From assembly GCF_023502205.1 (NCBI RefSeq), contig NZ_JAMFLG010000001.1:186001-250000 (forward strand): DNA of 64,000 nucleotides. The letters run 5' to 3'. This document shows, piece after piece, positions 12,095 through 21,542 of the stretch (the first letter of the stretch is position 1; each line of letters starts with the position of its first letter). Source of the DNA: Aquiflexum sp. TKW24L (GTDB lineage Bacteria; Bacteroidota; Bacteroidia; Cytophagales; Cyclobacteriaceae). The notes under the pieces were generated by a model. The model saw only the letters and a list, made by a program, of their open reading frames with translations, was not told the DNA's origin and made no database searches. A program made the position numbers and the translations under genes.

Positions 12095-13453
12095 TTATAA
12101 TAAACCCAATGCTTTTTCCAGATCCACTTTGGCAATCAAAGCATCATAAAGCGCTGAGAAATAGTTGTTTTCGGCATCTTTCAATGCTGAATCAGCCTCT
12201 ACCACTTCGAGATTTGAACCTACACCCTCATCGTATTTGATTTTTGCCATCCTGAATACTTCCATTGCTAACTCTCTGTTTTCTTGCTGCACCCTAAGTG
12301 CCCTCAGGTTATTTTCAAGGTTAGTTCTTCCCTGAAATTTTTCAACTTCGATATTGCTTTCCATAAACAATTTTTGGTTTTCCAATTGCCCAAGTTGGGC
12401 TCTTTTTTGTTGGATCTGTGAGCTTTTCAACAAACCGTCAAAAATCGGAATGCTCAATCTCAAGCCTATAAAAGCACCTGTAAACCACCTTTCACTTTCC
12501 CAAATTAATCCAGGCGACTGTGCTGCACCATTTCTTTGGTAAGTTCCAAAAAAGTCAAGGTTTGGAATATACTGCGACTGGCTAAACTTGATATCCAAAT
12601 CCACCAAATCGATGTTGGTGTTAATCTGGTCCATTTCCACCCTTCTGGTGCCCTGAAAGGCAAATAATTCATCTATCTCTTCCCGGCTGTTGAGGTCAAT
12701 CAGGCTTTCGCTCAGGATGATATCATATTCCATAGGAAGTCCCATCTGTAGTTTCAACAGCTGAAGGCTGATGTCACGGGCTGCTTTGACCCGGTCCATT
12801 TCAGTTTTTAGATTGTTTCGTTGAACTTTGATCCTTGACACATCGATTTTTTCTGAAAACCCAGCTTCAAACAAAGCCTCCGTTTCTTTCAATAAGGTAT
12901 CAAGTCTGCCGAGGTTTGCGCCAATCAACAAATTCCTTTGCTCATTTACCAATACAGAGAAATAGGCTTTTTTGATGGTTTCTTTTACATCGATGTCGCT
13001 TTTTTCTCTATCAAAATCAGTGAGCATTTTGTAAGTCCTTGCTGCTTTTAGGCCAACGAAGTATGATCCGTCAAAAATCATTTGGTTAAGCTGGACGACC
13101 AAGGCAGAACTGTAATTGACACCAAATCTTAAAGGAAGAACATCCGAATCAACGTCAGGTTGAAAGAATCCGCCTTCATTCGGTACAAAGACTATCGGAA
13201 TGGCTACATTGTGTGTGATGTCATAACTACCCTTAATCTGTGGCAAACCGGATGACCGGCGCTCAATAATCTGGGCTTTTGCTATCATGGTCTCCAATTG
13301 TGCATTTTTGGCATTCACATTGTTTTCCAGTGCATAGCTTAGGCTTTCTTCAAGTGTCAATTGCAGGACTTTTTCGGATTGTGCATGTCCTTCATTCAAC
13401 ATAGCAAAAAGGAATATCCCTATTCCCAAAAGCTTTTTGGCTGTGGTTTTCAT
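12095..13453 (-). CDS. TolC-family outer-membrane efflux protein
   Basis: Outer-membrane channel of the tripartite pump. 452 residues with a Sec signal peptide (MKTTAKKLLGIGIFLFAMLNEGHAQ) and the duplicated OEP repeat: LTLEESLSYALENNVNAKNAQLE in the first half and the long coiled-coil segment around QKRAQLGQLENQKLFMESNIEVEKFQGRT in the second, ending with the typical VVEADSALKDAENNYFSALYDALIAKVDLEKALG. Its start overlaps the TetR stop by 4 nt, so it is co-transcribed with its likely regulator. Confidence 0.93.
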   Translation of the reverse strand: MKTTAKKLLGIGIFLFAMLNEGHAQSEKVLQLTLEESLSYALENNVNAKNAQLETMIAKAQIIERRSSGLPQIKGSYDITHNVAIPIVFVPNEGGFFQPDVDSDVLPLRFGVNYSSALVVQLNQMIFDGSYFVGLKAARTYKMLTDFDREKSDIDVKETIKKAYFSVLVNEQRNLLIGANLGRLDTLLKETEALFEAGFSEKIDVSRIKVQRNNLKTEMDRVKAARDISLQLLKLQMGLPMEYDIILSESLIDLNSREEIDELFAFQGTRRVEMDQINTNIDLVDLDIKFSQSQYIPNLDFFGTYQRNGAAQSPGLIWESERWFTGAFIGLRLSIPIFDGLLKSSQIQQKRAQLGQLENQKLFMESNIEVEKFQGRTNLENNLRALRVQQENRELAMEVFRMAKIKYDEGVGSNLEVVEADSALKDAENNYFSALYDALIAKVDLEKALGLL

Positions 13454-14067
13454 TGGTTTTCGTTTTTCTGTTTTAAGTATGCTTCTCTCCCTTTATCTGT
13501 AAAAATCCCATAAAGAAAGTGTTCGAAAATTTCTATCTGTAAATCGACCATATTGTATTTTGATGGGGGAAATTTGATTGGATCAAAAGTGATCATCATC
13601 TGTTCCATTCTTAGCAAAGCAATGATTTCGTTGTTGATCTCTGGTCTAAAAAAACCTTCTTCTTTACCCTTCTCCAGTACAGCTACTACTTCCTTTACTA
13701 TGTGCGTCTGCTTGAAATCTTCAAATAACTGCCAACATTGGGGAAAGTAACGCTGCAGTTCATTCATGACGAGAGGATTCATATCCGCAAAACGTTTTCT
13801 CATGTAGGTAGAAACACCCACCAGATGCTCAATGATGCCATCAGTCAGTTTCGGGAAGGTTTCCATCATGCACTTGTCCCGTTCCAGTGAGGCAGCAAAT
13901 GTTTCGAACACCAAATGGTTTTTGTCAGTAAATTCCTGATAAATGGTCTTCTTGGACATGCCGGCCTGACGTGCTATGTCATCCATTGTCACAGACCTTA
14001 TACCAAACCGCATAAACTGTTCGGCGGCTGTTTCAATTATTTTATTTCTTGTCTCCAAATTTTCCAT
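13450..14067 (-). CDS. TetR-family repressor of the efflux operon
   Basis: 205 residues. The N-terminal helix-turn-helix is canonical: NKIIETAAEQFMRFGIRSVTMDDIARQAGMSKKTIYQEFTDKNHL (about 8-52). The rest is a divergent helical ligand-binding and dimerisation domain. As the first gene of the efflux operon, overlapping the outer-membrane factor by 4 nt, it most likely represses its own transcription and that of the pump and is released by a pump substrate. The AT-rich 215-nt divergent region upstream should hold the operator; no clear inverted repeat was identified by eye. Confidence 0.9.
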   Translation of the reverse strand: MENLETRNKIIETAAEQFMRFGIRSVTMDDIARQAGMSKKTIYQEFTDKNHLVFETFAASLERDKCMMETFPKLTDGIIEHLVGVSTYMRKRFADMNPLVMNELQRYFPQCWQLFEDFKQTHIVKEVVAVLEKGKEEGFFRPEINNEIIALLRMEQMMITFDPIKFPPSKYNMVDLQIEIFEHFLYGIFTDKGREAYLKQKNENQ

Positions 14068-14224
14068 GATTAGGAGACAAAACTCAGGAAACTATTTGAA
14101 AGTTCAAAGTTTCTAAAGTTTTTTTTAAAATAATATTTCGATAAATTGATTAATAGTAACTTAATGAAGTACTTAATTTCTTTATTTTACCATTATCCAT
14201 ACATTATACCAATAAATTCAATTT

Positions 14225-14257
14225 TTGGAAATTAATAATTTACAAAAGTTACCTTTG
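14225..14257 (+). promoter_or_regulatory. Candidate promoter of the alpha/beta hydrolase gene
   Basis: TTG at 14225-14227 and TACCTTTG at 14250-14257 match the -33 and -7 elements with a 22-nt spacer, 25 nt before the ATG at 14283. It lies in the divergent region shared with tetR, so the regulator might also affect it; that is inference. Confidence 0.45.
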
Positions 14258-14282
14258 TTTATATTTTATTTTAATTTAAAAA

Positions 14283-15098
14283 ATGGAATTTCTGGAGACC
14301 AGTTTCGGTCATTTGGCTTACAAAAAACATGGAACTGGTAAGAATATACATTTACTTTTCCATGGATTCGGACAAAACATGAAAGCGTACGATTCATTTT
14401 TATCCTTGAGGAAAGAAAATGAATGTTATCTGGTTTTTGACATGTTTTATCATGGACAAAGCAGCTGGAAATCGGTAAACCAAAAACTGACCAAAGAAAT
14501 TTGGAGGGAAATCGTGGTGCTACTGATGCAAAAAGAGAAATTTGAAAAATTTCACCTTGTGGGCTACAGCATGGGAGGGAAATTCTGTCTGATCACATAT
14601 GAATTATTTCCAAATTTTATCCAATCGCTTCTTCTGATAGCACCAGATGGTATCAAGACAGGCTTTTGGTACAACATGGCTACGTTTCCAGGTTTTCTCA
14701 ACCGACTTTTTCAGCATGTCGTTTTTCACCCGGAAAGATTTTTCAGAACAATGGATTTTTTTCACGGATTGGGATTACTCCAAAATAGCCTGATCAAATT
14801 TGTGAAATCTCAGATGAAAACCCGTACGATGAGGGCTCAGGTGTATTTTACCTGGAATGTATTCAAGCCACTGCAACCGGATTTGGGGCAAATCATCAAG
14901 ATGATTAGGTTGAACCAAACTCCGGTTTCTCTATTTACAGGAACATATGATAAAATGGTCACTTCAGAAAATCTAAGCCTTTTCAGTTCAAAAATCCCTC
15001 ATATTGAATTGATTGAATTGAATTCAGGTCACAATTCTTTAATTGAAGAAACATCCAGTTTTCTTTCACAAAAATCAACTAGTAAAAATATCCGTTAA
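14283..15098 (+). CDS. Alpha/beta hydrolase
   Basis: 271-residue cytoplasmic serine hydrolase. Visible elements: the HGFGQN oxyanion region (about 28), the nucleophile elbow GYSMGG (Ser at about 96), a likely acid in FTGTYDKMV (about 221-229) and the C-terminal catalytic histidine in NSGHNSLIEE (about 250). The lid region between contains aromatic-rich helices. The substrate is unknown; esterases, lactonases and menaquinone-type hydrolases all share this fold. It is monocistronic and ends at a strong bidirectional hairpin. Confidence 0.85.
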   Translation: MEFLETSFGHLAYKKHGTGKNIHLLFHGFGQNMKAYDSFLSLRKENECYLVFDMFYHGQSSWKSVNQKLTKEIWREIVVLLMQKEKFEKFHLVGYSMGGKFCLITYELFPNFIQSLLLIAPDGIKTGFWYNMATFPGFLNRLFQHVVFHPERFFRTMDFFHGLGLLQNSLIKFVKSQMKTRTMRAQVYFTWNVFKPLQPDLGQIIKMIRLNQTPVSLFTGTYDKMVTSENLSLFSSKIPHIELIELNSGHNSLIEETSSFLSQKSTSKNIR

Positions 15099-15142
15099 AA
15101 AATAAAAAGCCCTATCCAGAGGAAAGGTACTTTAGAAATAAG

Positions 15143-15170
15143 AAAAGCGGCTCAAATGCCGCTTTTTTTG
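15143..15170. terminator. Bidirectional terminator between hydrolase and S41 protease genes
   Basis: AAAAGCGGC (15143-15151) and GCCGCTTTT (15158-15166) form a perfect 9-bp stem with a 6-nt loop, followed by a T-run on the + strand. The flanking A-run makes it functional on the minus strand too, serving the two convergent genes. Confidence 0.85.
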
Positions 15171-15199
15171 TTTTATTATTGCATATCAATATTTTAAAG

Positions 15200-16534
15200 T
15201 CAATACATCGGAAACTCTTTCTGCAATCCTTCAAACGCATCAATCATTTCCCACTTTGGCTTGAAAGAAGTATTTTTCATTCTAGCACTCACACTACCGT
15301 TTTGGATAAATTCCAAAGCAGCCTTCAACCTCTTTTCTTCTTTGTCACCCCAATTTCTCGCAGGATCATCTCCAACGGCGAAGTTGACAGGAAAACCATC
15401 GAAGTATTCTGCCCTTCCATCTGAATTGGCAATAGCGAAGGTGATCGGAACCAATTCCACATTATTACCAGAAAGATTTCTGTTGAAAGTTGAGAGTGGG
15501 AATGAACCTACAGGCTTGCCGTATGTATTATCCCCCACAAGTACCAAGTCCATGTATGGTTCAAGGCAATTGACCAATAATTCGGATGCTGATGCTGAGC
15601 CTCTTGAGGTAATGAAAATAATCCTATCAAGTTCAAGATTTCCTTTTTTGGAGAAATTTACTGAACGGTTGTTGGAAAATTTATTTCCGTTATGTTTGTT
15701 GGTGTACATCACCCTGCCGTTTATCCTTGCTGGAGCGATATAATTCAAAATCTGCTCGGTTACCGCTACAGATCCCCCTCCGTTATACCTTAGGTCAATA
15801 ATCAATTCATCAATCCCCTCGGATATGAAGTAATTGAAAAGTTCTTCTACTTCTTGACTTCGGGTAGGTGTGAGTCCCGCAGTAGCCCTGAAACTCTGAT
15901 ACACCCAATGTCCGACTTTTTTTGTACCTACTTCATATACGTCCTTATACAATACCGAATTGGTTTGAAATGCCCCTTTCTGAATTGTACGTGTCGTTTC
16001 TGCGCCATCAGGCAACCTAAACTTAAAGGTATTGGTCACACCTATTTCATTTGTACCCAAATTAAATGAATAACTTCCTGTACTTGTTTTATATGATGAA
16101 ATAGGTTTATTGTTTATTTCTATAATCTGCCAACCTCTTTTCCATCCGTCCTTTCCTGCAGGGGCTTCGTCGTAAACAAAGGCAACAAATAGTTTTTCAT
16201 CTTGATCAAATGCAAAACTAAAACCATGCGCCCCTGAGGCTTGACCGGTAAATGCCGCATCAAACTGGGCTCGGGTGGTCAGGTAAGACCATCTGTCCAA
16301 AGGCCTGAACATTAACTCATCCAAAACTTCTTGATTGGATGCAAACTTTGAAACATCTAACGTTTGCGGTAATTCCGCTTCCCAATAATACCATTCCTTC
16401 ATGGAATCGAAAATCGCCTTCTTGACAACATCTTCCTGTACAACAGCGGGAACTTCTTCCTCAGGATTGCAGGAGGAAATCAATATGAATGACAAGGCAA
16501 TCAAACTCAAAAGGGGAAATCTTAATTTTTTCAT
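15200..16534 (-). CDS. S41-family C-terminal-processing-type peptidase lipoprotein
   Basis: 444-residue serine protease of the CtpA/tail-specific family, probably anchored by lipid in the periplasm or outer membrane: the signal peptide ends ILISSC (Cys at about 22). A PDZ-like segment (KRGWQIIEINNKPISSYKT) precedes the protease core, which shows LIIDLRYNGGGSV, the Ser nucleophile in TSRGSASASELL and the general-base Lys in GDNTYGKPVGS. Length and order fit Bacteroidota S41 lipoproteins of unknown substrate. It stands alone, with terminators on its 3' side. Confidence 0.9.
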   Translation of the reverse strand: MKKLRFPLLSLIALSFILISSCNPEEEVPAVVQEDVVKKAIFDSMKEWYYWEAELPQTLDVSKFASNQEVLDELMFRPLDRWSYLTTRAQFDAAFTGQASGAHGFSFAFDQDEKLFVAFVYDEAPAGKDGWKRGWQIIEINNKPISSYKTSTGSYSFNLGTNEIGVTNTFKFRLPDGAETTRTIQKGAFQTNSVLYKDVYEVGTKKVGHWVYQSFRATAGLTPTRSQEVEELFNYFISEGIDELIIDLRYNGGGSVAVTEQILNYIAPARINGRVMYTNKHNGNKFSNNRSVNFSKKGNLELDRIIFITSRGSASASELLVNCLEPYMDLVLVGDNTYGKPVGSFPLSTFNRNLSGNNVELVPITFAIANSDGRAEYFDGFPVNFAVGDDPARNWGDKEEKRLKAALEFIQNGSVSARMKNTSFKPKWEMIDAFEGLQKEFPMY

Positions 16535-16586
16535 ATGCTACATTAAAATGACTTTTTCAATAAACGTATAATGTGACTAAAATGGT

Positions 16587-16976
16587 TTAAATCACAAAGT
16601 CATAAACTTTTACACTTGACCACTTGTTTGAGTTTTTTTCTATAAAAGCTAAATGCATCGGATCGGTTTGATAGATAATCTGATCTTCAATACTTCCAAA
16701 AAACAAAGTACAGGCCACCTGATAACTGTGGTCAACTACAGACCTCGCCTCTGTGGGAGCTGGGACACCCATGTAAGATTTTTCAACTGTTTTACATTTT
16801 CCCAAGACTGATGCTTCCTTCAAAAAATCTTTGACATCTTCGCCATCTTTCAGCCAGAAAAATACCTGGTGAATCATTTTTTGTTTTGCTGTTTGTTCTG
16901 CCATAAGTGAAATAGGTAAAGTTGCTGCCGCACCGGCAACGGTTAAAGTTTGGAGAAATTTTCTTCTGGATTTCAT
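16587..16976 (-). CDS. Dabb (stress-responsive alpha/beta-barrel) domain protein with Tat-like signal
   Basis: About 129 residues. The N-terminus has a twin-arginine-like motif and hydrophobic core (SRRKFLQTLTVAGAAATLPISLMA), then a compact Dabb domain (MIHQVFFWLKDGEDVKDFLKEASVLGKC ... VACTLFFGSIEDQIIYQTDPMHLAFIEK). Dabb proteins are dimeric ferredoxin-like folds with mostly unknown ligands; some act in small-molecule metabolism. It is divergent from the aldo/keto reductase with a 76-nt spacer. An alternative start two codons earlier (16982) is possible. Confidence 0.82.
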   Translation of the reverse strand: MKSRRKFLQTLTVAGAAATLPISLMAEQTAKQKMIHQVFFWLKDGEDVKDFLKEASVLGKCKTVEKSYMGVPAPTEARSVVDHSYQVACTLFFGSIEDQIIYQTDPMHLAFIEKNSNKWSSVKVYDFVI

Positions 16977-17052
16977 AATCATTAATTCTAGGTTCTAAAT
17001 ATAAAAATTTAAATTGCTTCCTGAAATTGATAGCCAAAATAATCAAAACGAC

Positions 17053-18039
17053 ATGAAATACAGGAAACTTGGAAAAACAGAGTGGTCTATTTCAGAGATT
17101 TCTTTGGGCACATGGCAGGTCGGCGGAGGATGGGGAAAGACTTTTGATGACAAATTGGCCAATAGAATTATCCATACAGCGATCGATAAGGGGATCAATT
17201 TTATGGATACAGCAGATGTCTATGATGGAGGATTGAGTGAAGCTGCGGTAGGAAAAGCGGTGAGAGAGAGTCCTGAGAGAATTTTTGTCGCAACCAAATG
17301 TGGAAGGCAGATCCAACCCCATATCAATGCAGGATACACACCCAAAATCCTGAGGGCTTTTGTGGAAGGCTCTCTTCAAAATACCGGTTTGGATGGCATT
17401 GACCTCATCCAACTCCACTGCCCTCCTACTCCTGTATATATGCGGGATGAGATATTCGAACTGTTTGAAAAACTGAAAGAAGAAGGAAAAATCCATGCCA
17501 TGGGTGTCAGTGTAGAAACTGTCGATGAGGCATTGGCCGCCATGAAATATGAGATCGTTTCTTCTATACAAATCATTTTTAACATGTTTAGGTTGAAACC
17601 TTCGGAAACATTGTTCTCACAGTCTGAAATTGACAAGTTTGGAATCATCGCCCGTGTTCCACTGGCAAGTGGACTATTGACCGGAAAGCTGACTGAAGAA
17701 TCGGTATTTTCAAAGGATGATCACCGGGAGTTCAACAGACATGGGGAAGCATTTGACAAAGGAGAAACTTTTTCAGGTGTTGATTACCAAAAAGGATTGC
17801 AGGCCGTAGAGGAACTGAAGGAATTATTTCAAGGAGATGAATTTTTAGCCACATGGGCGATCAGATGGGTGTTGATGTTTCCCCAGGTGAGTACAGTTAT
17901 CCCGGGGGCATCCAAGGTCGAGCAGGTAATCAACAATGTGGAAGCTTCACAACTTCCGGAAATTTCTATCAGCCAAATGGAAGCAGTCAGACATATTTAT
18001 AGTAAATACTTCAAGGCTGACATTCATCATTTATGGTAA
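17053..18039 (+). CDS. Aldo/keto reductase
   Basis: NADPH-dependent oxidoreductase of the TIM-barrel AKR superfamily. Counting from the ATG at 17053 (328 residues), the catalytic tetrad is visible: Asp52 and Tyr57 in MDTADVYDGG, Lys82 in VATKCG and His122 in LIQLHCP. The C-terminal cofactor loop STVIPGASKVEQV is also conserved. The frame is open to 17014, but MKYRKLGKTEWSISEISLGTW is the usual start. The substrate is not predictable from sequence. Confidence 0.93.
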   Translation: MKYRKLGKTEWSISEISLGTWQVGGGWGKTFDDKLANRIIHTAIDKGINFMDTADVYDGGLSEAAVGKAVRESPERIFVATKCGRQIQPHINAGYTPKILRAFVEGSLQNTGLDGIDLIQLHCPPTPVYMRDEIFELFEKLKEEGKIHAMGVSVETVDEALAAMKYEIVSSIQIIFNMFRLKPSETLFSQSEIDKFGIIARVPLASGLLTGKLTEESVFSKDDHREFNRHGEAFDKGETFSGVDYQKGLQAVEELKELFQGDEFLATWAIRWVLMFPQVSTVIPGASKVEQVINNVEASQLPEISISQMEAVRHIYSKYFKADIHHLW

Positions 18040-18129
18040 GGATTGAATAGGCTGCTTCCAAAATCGAATAAGGTGAACCTAAATACCCAAATTTACCAAA
18101 CTGTTTACTGAACACTGTCAACTGTATTA

Positions 18130-19422
18130 ATGTCTAAGCGTGTACTGATCATCACTTATTATTGGCCACCTTCCGCAGGTTCGGGTGTACAGCGATGGTT
18201 GAAGTTTGCAAAATATTTGCCGGATTTTGGTTGGGAACCTGTCATCTTCACTCCTGAAAATCCTGATTTTGAATTGAAAGACGAAAGCATGCTGAAGGAA
18301 ATTCTTCCCTCTACGGAAGTGCTGAAATTTCCGATTTGGGAGCCTTACGGGTTGTTTCGAAAATTTAAAAAAGAAAAACTTACCGATACGGCCAAAGTAT
18401 TGGGAAAAAAGCAAAAATCACTGACTGACAAAGCAGGAATCTGGCTCAGGGCCAATGCCTTGATTCCTGACCCAAGGAGATTTTGGGTAAAACCCTCAGT
18501 TGGATTTTTGACGGATTTGATTGAAAAGGGACAGTTTGACGCCATCATCACCACAGGTCCCCCACACAGTCTTCATCTGATAGGATTACAGCTCAAAAGA
18601 AAAACAGGGATTACCTGGCTCGCAGATTTTAGAGATCCATGGTCCAAATGGGAATTTCTGGACACGCTTCCTATGATGAAGTGGGTAAGAAAAAAGCATG
18701 AAACTTTGGAAAAAGAAGTTTTGAAGGAATCGGATGCAATAATTACCATTAGCCCTACTTTCCAAAAAGACTTTGAAATCCTTTCGGGCAGAAAAGTCCA
18801 TTTGCTGACAAATGGTTTTGATACGACTGATTTGCCTGAAAATTGGGATGACCTCCAAACATCCTCAGATGGGATTGAAATCCTTTATACCGGCGTTATT
18901 GACGCGATCCGAAATCCTATTCCTTTCTTGGAAGCACTTAAAGCGACTTTTGAAAAAACCGGTAAAGATGTCACTTTAAGGTTTGTGGGCAAAGTTTCTG
19001 AAAATGTGACCGCTACCATTAAATCCGATCCTTGGTTTCATAATCAGGTCAGGTTGGAGGGGTATGTTTCTCATAAAGAAGTATTTTCCTTTTACCAAAA
19101 GGCACATTTGCAGCTTTTGATCCTGACTGACACCAAAAATGCACAAGGAAATATTCCAGGAAAGCTTTTTGAATACATGGCTACAGGAAGACCAATTCTT
19201 GCTTTGGGTGATCCCAATGGTGACAGCGCAAAAATCCTTAATGATTCAAATTGCGGAAAAGTATTCCGCCATGACGACAGTCGGGGAATAGAAGATTTTC
19301 TCCGCGATTTTAAACCGCAAATGGAATACAAAACTTCTTTAAATTTGGAAAAGTATTCCAGAAAAAACCTTAGCCTTCAACTTGCTCAACTCCTAGATGT
19401 ACAAACCAATTCCATTTCTTGA
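18130..19422 (+). CDS. GT4-like glycosyltransferase
   Basis: 430-residue GT-B-fold transferase. The N-terminal domain opens with VLIITYYWPPSAGSGVQRWL, whose GSGVQR loop is typical of GT4-like enzymes in Bacteroidota; the C-terminal nucleotide-sugar domain includes LLTNGFD, EILYTGVID, EGYVSHKEVFSFYQKAHLQLLIL and GKLFEYMATGRPILALGD. It probably transfers a sugar to a cell-surface glycan or lipid precursor. It overlaps the following aminotransferase gene by 26 nt, so the two are probably co-translated and belong to one surface-polysaccharide pathway. Confidence 0.88.
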   Translation: MSKRVLIITYYWPPSAGSGVQRWLKFAKYLPDFGWEPVIFTPENPDFELKDESMLKEILPSTEVLKFPIWEPYGLFRKFKKEKLTDTAKVLGKKQKSLTDKAGIWLRANALIPDPRRFWVKPSVGFLTDLIEKGQFDAIITTGPPHSLHLIGLQLKRKTGITWLADFRDPWSKWEFLDTLPMMKWVRKKHETLEKEVLKESDAIITISPTFQKDFEILSGRKVHLLTNGFDTTDLPENWDDLQTSSDGIEILYTGVIDAIRNPIPFLEALKATFEKTGKDVTLRFVGKVSENVTATIKSDPWFHNQVRLEGYVSHKEVFSFYQKAHLQLLILTDTKNAQGNIPGKLFEYMATGRPILALGDPNGDSAKILNDSNCGKVFRHDDSRGIEDFLRDFKPQMEYKTSLNLEKYSRKNLSLQLAQLLDVQTNSIS

Positions 19423-20500
19423 CCTTAGTCTCATCCCAAAGGAAATTCAAATGGTACTTGGGAAGAAATTTGACATCATGTTAGAAAACGGGATTTTTTC
19501 TGGAGGAGAGGAAGTGGCTTTATTCGAACAAAACCTCATCACTTATCTTGGAGCAAGGTACGCCATAGCTTGTGCAAACGGCACTGATGCATTAGAAGTA
19601 GCCCTGCGTGCCTTGAAGATTGGGCCTAGAGATGAAGTCATCGTCCCGGCATTGACATGGGTATCGACTGCAGAAGCTGTTATTTTGGTTGGTGCCAAAC
19701 CTGTTTTTGTAGACACTGACCAATCGGGATTGATGGATTTAAATCTCATGGAAGAATTAATCACCCCACATACAAAAGCCATCATTCCGGTTCACCTTTA
19801 TGGCAAAATGGTGGACATGCACAAATTGATGACCTGGGCATCACAAAAGAGAATCTATGTAATTGAAGACAATGCTCAGGGTTTTGGTGCTATACAAAAC
19901 GGAAAAAGGGCAGGCAACTGGGGAGACATTGGATGTTTTAGTTTTTACCCTACCAAAAACCTTGGCGCAATCGGCGAGGCCGGAGGGATCACCACTAATC
20001 ATGAAAAACTTGCCAACAGGATCAAGAAGTGGATCAACCATGGACAATCCACTCGTGACCACCACGAGTTGGTTGGGAAAAATTCACGCATTGATACTAT
20101 CCAAGCCGGATTTTTGAATGTGATGTTTGGGCATTATGATTCATTTCAAAAAAAGCGGAAAGAACTTGCCAAAATATACCTGAAACAATTGAAGGGTATT
20201 GGGGATTTGAACCTGCCGATTGGTCTGCTAGATACAAGCCACAATTGTCATCTTTTCGTAGTTCAAACTGGTTATCGTGATGGATTGAAGTCTTTCTTGA
20301 TGGAAAAAGAAATTGGTACTGCCATCCATTATCCCGGAATTATCCCAAAAATGAGACCATATTTTTCAGAGACCCAATTTCCTGTTTCTGAAAAAATGAC
20401 CCAAACAGTGTTGTCATTACCTTTAAATCCCTACATGGACAAAAGTCAAATCCTCAGGGTTTGCAAAGCAATCCGTGAATTCTATTCCAAAACTTCATAG
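19397..20500 (+). CDS. DegT/DnrJ/EryC1/StrS-family sugar aminotransferase
   Basis: PLP-dependent transaminase of the family that aminates keto-sugar nucleotides for surface polysaccharide or antibiotic sugars. 367 residues with IPFLDLS at the start, ACANGTDALEVAL (PLP phosphate loop, about 59-70), VIEDNAQGFGA (PLP ring, about 155-165) and Lys187 in FSFYPTKNLGAIGEAG as the internal-aldimine lysine. The C-terminal part (AIHYPGIIP, VLSLPLNPYM) is typical. It overlaps the glycosyltransferase gene upstream and its 3' end overlaps the convergent cyclase gene by 19 nt. Confidence 0.93.
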   Translation: MYKPIPFLDLSLIPKEIQMVLGKKFDIMLENGIFSGGEEVALFEQNLITYLGARYAIACANGTDALEVALRALKIGPRDEVIVPALTWVSTAEAVILVGAKPVFVDTDQSGLMDLNLMEELITPHTKAIIPVHLYGKMVDMHKLMTWASQKRIYVIEDNAQGFGAIQNGKRAGNWGDIGCFSFYPTKNLGAIGEAGGITTNHEKLANRIKKWINHGQSTRDHHELVGKNSRIDTIQAGFLNVMFGHYDSFQKKRKELAKIYLKQLKGIGDLNLPIGLLDTSHNCHLFVVQTGYRDGLKSFLMEKEIGTAIHYPGIIPKMRPYFSETQFPVSEKMTQTVLSLPLNPYMDKSQILRVCKAIREFYSKTS

Positions 20501-21528
20501 GTCAGCACAGATTTCTCCCGGTTTTTCAAATCAAAAGCCCCGACTTTTTCAAAATGAAAAGAATTTTTAGCTGCTTCATAGCAAGCTTCACTTACCAATA
20601 TCTGTCCCCTGTTTGCAGCAGCCTGAAGTCTTGCAGCCACATTCACCGTATCACCAATGACTGTATAATCCAGCCTTTTGAGTGTGGCCGAACCAATGTT
20701 TCCCCAAACCATGTCGCCTGTATTGATCCCTATAGAAACATCGGGCTTGTAAGTTCCTGATTCTAATCCAATTTTGGCTTCATGAATTTTTGCCCTAATC
20801 GAGGAACATGCCCGAAGCGCTCTCTCTAGGTGCTCTTCGCCTTTAAAAGTTGCCAAAATTGCATCTCCCATAAATTTGTCAACAACGCCGTTTTCACTGA
20901 TGATTTCTTGCACCATGATGTCAAAATAGGCATTTAGCATGTTGACGACCAAGTCGGCAGGTTCATTTTCGCTGATTGCTGTGAATCCACAAATGTCGAT
21001 AAATGCCACAGTACCGTCTATTATTTCATTGTCAAAAAAGGAGGACTCCATTTCTTTGCCAACCATAAAATTCAGTACAGTTTCATCGACATACATTTTG
21101 AGAATGTTGTTTTCCTTGATAGCTTTTAAGGTTTCCTTGATGGCTTTGACATGCTTGATGGTTTTTTCTATCGTGATTTCCAGATCTGCAAAGTTCACGG
21201 GCTTTGTCACAAAATCAAATGCGCCACGGTTCATGGCAATCCGGATATTGTCCATGTCTCCATAGGCAGATACGATCACTGATTTCAGTAGGGAGTTGCT
21301 TTCATTCAATTTGGTCAACAAAGTCAATCCGTCCATCTCAGGCATATTGATATCGCTGAGCACCATATCTATATCTTTATGTTGGACAAGTTGCTCCAAG
21401 GCATGTCTTCCATTCATCGCAAATACAAATTCGTATTCATTTTCACGGATTTTTTGTCTGAACTTCTGTCTGATCAGAATCTCCAAATCGGCCTCATCAT
21501 CTACTACTAATATCTTTGCCATATTCAT
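20482..21528 (-). CDS. Response regulator with class III adenylate cyclase output domain
   Basis: 348 residues. Residues 3-125 are a receiver domain with acidic pocket VVDDE and phospho-acceptor Asp59 (VLSDINMPEMDG). A helical linker (about 120-150) leads to a class III nucleotide cyclase catalytic domain (about 168-348). Metal-binding Asp178 (VAFIDICGFTA) and Asp222 (DKFMGDAI), adenine-selecting Lys218 and Thr289 (DYTVIGD), and transition-state Asn296 and Arg300 (VNVAAR) are all present. As I recall the numbering, their spacing equals that of the cyanobacterial adenylate cyclase CyaC. This supports cAMP rather than cGMP. It is last in an HK1-receiver-cyclase operon (14-nt gap), so phosphorylation by a kinase should control cAMP synthesis. 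Confidence 0.9.
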   Translation of the reverse strand: MNMAKILVVDDEADLEILIRQKFRQKIRENEYEFVFAMNGRHALEQLVQHKDIDMVLSDINMPEMDGLTLLTKLNESNSLLKSVIVSAYGDMDNIRIAMNRGAFDFVTKPVNFADLEITIEKTIKHVKAIKETLKAIKENNILKMYVDETVLNFMVGKEMESSFFDNEIIDGTVAFIDICGFTAISENEPADLVVNMLNAYFDIMVQEIISENGVVDKFMGDAILATFKGEEHLERALRACSSIRAKIHEAKIGLESGTYKPDVSIGINTGDMVWGNIGSATLKRLDYTVIGDTVNVAARLQAAANRGQILVSEACYEAAKNSFHFEKVGAFDLKNREKSVLTYEVLE

Positions 21529-21542
21529 TTTTAACCTATATT

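Noticed and set aside
20482-20500. Overlap of the aminotransferase and cyclase 3' ends as possible antisense regulation
   Set aside because: Only 19 nt of convergent overlap, common in compact genomes and not evidence of regulation.
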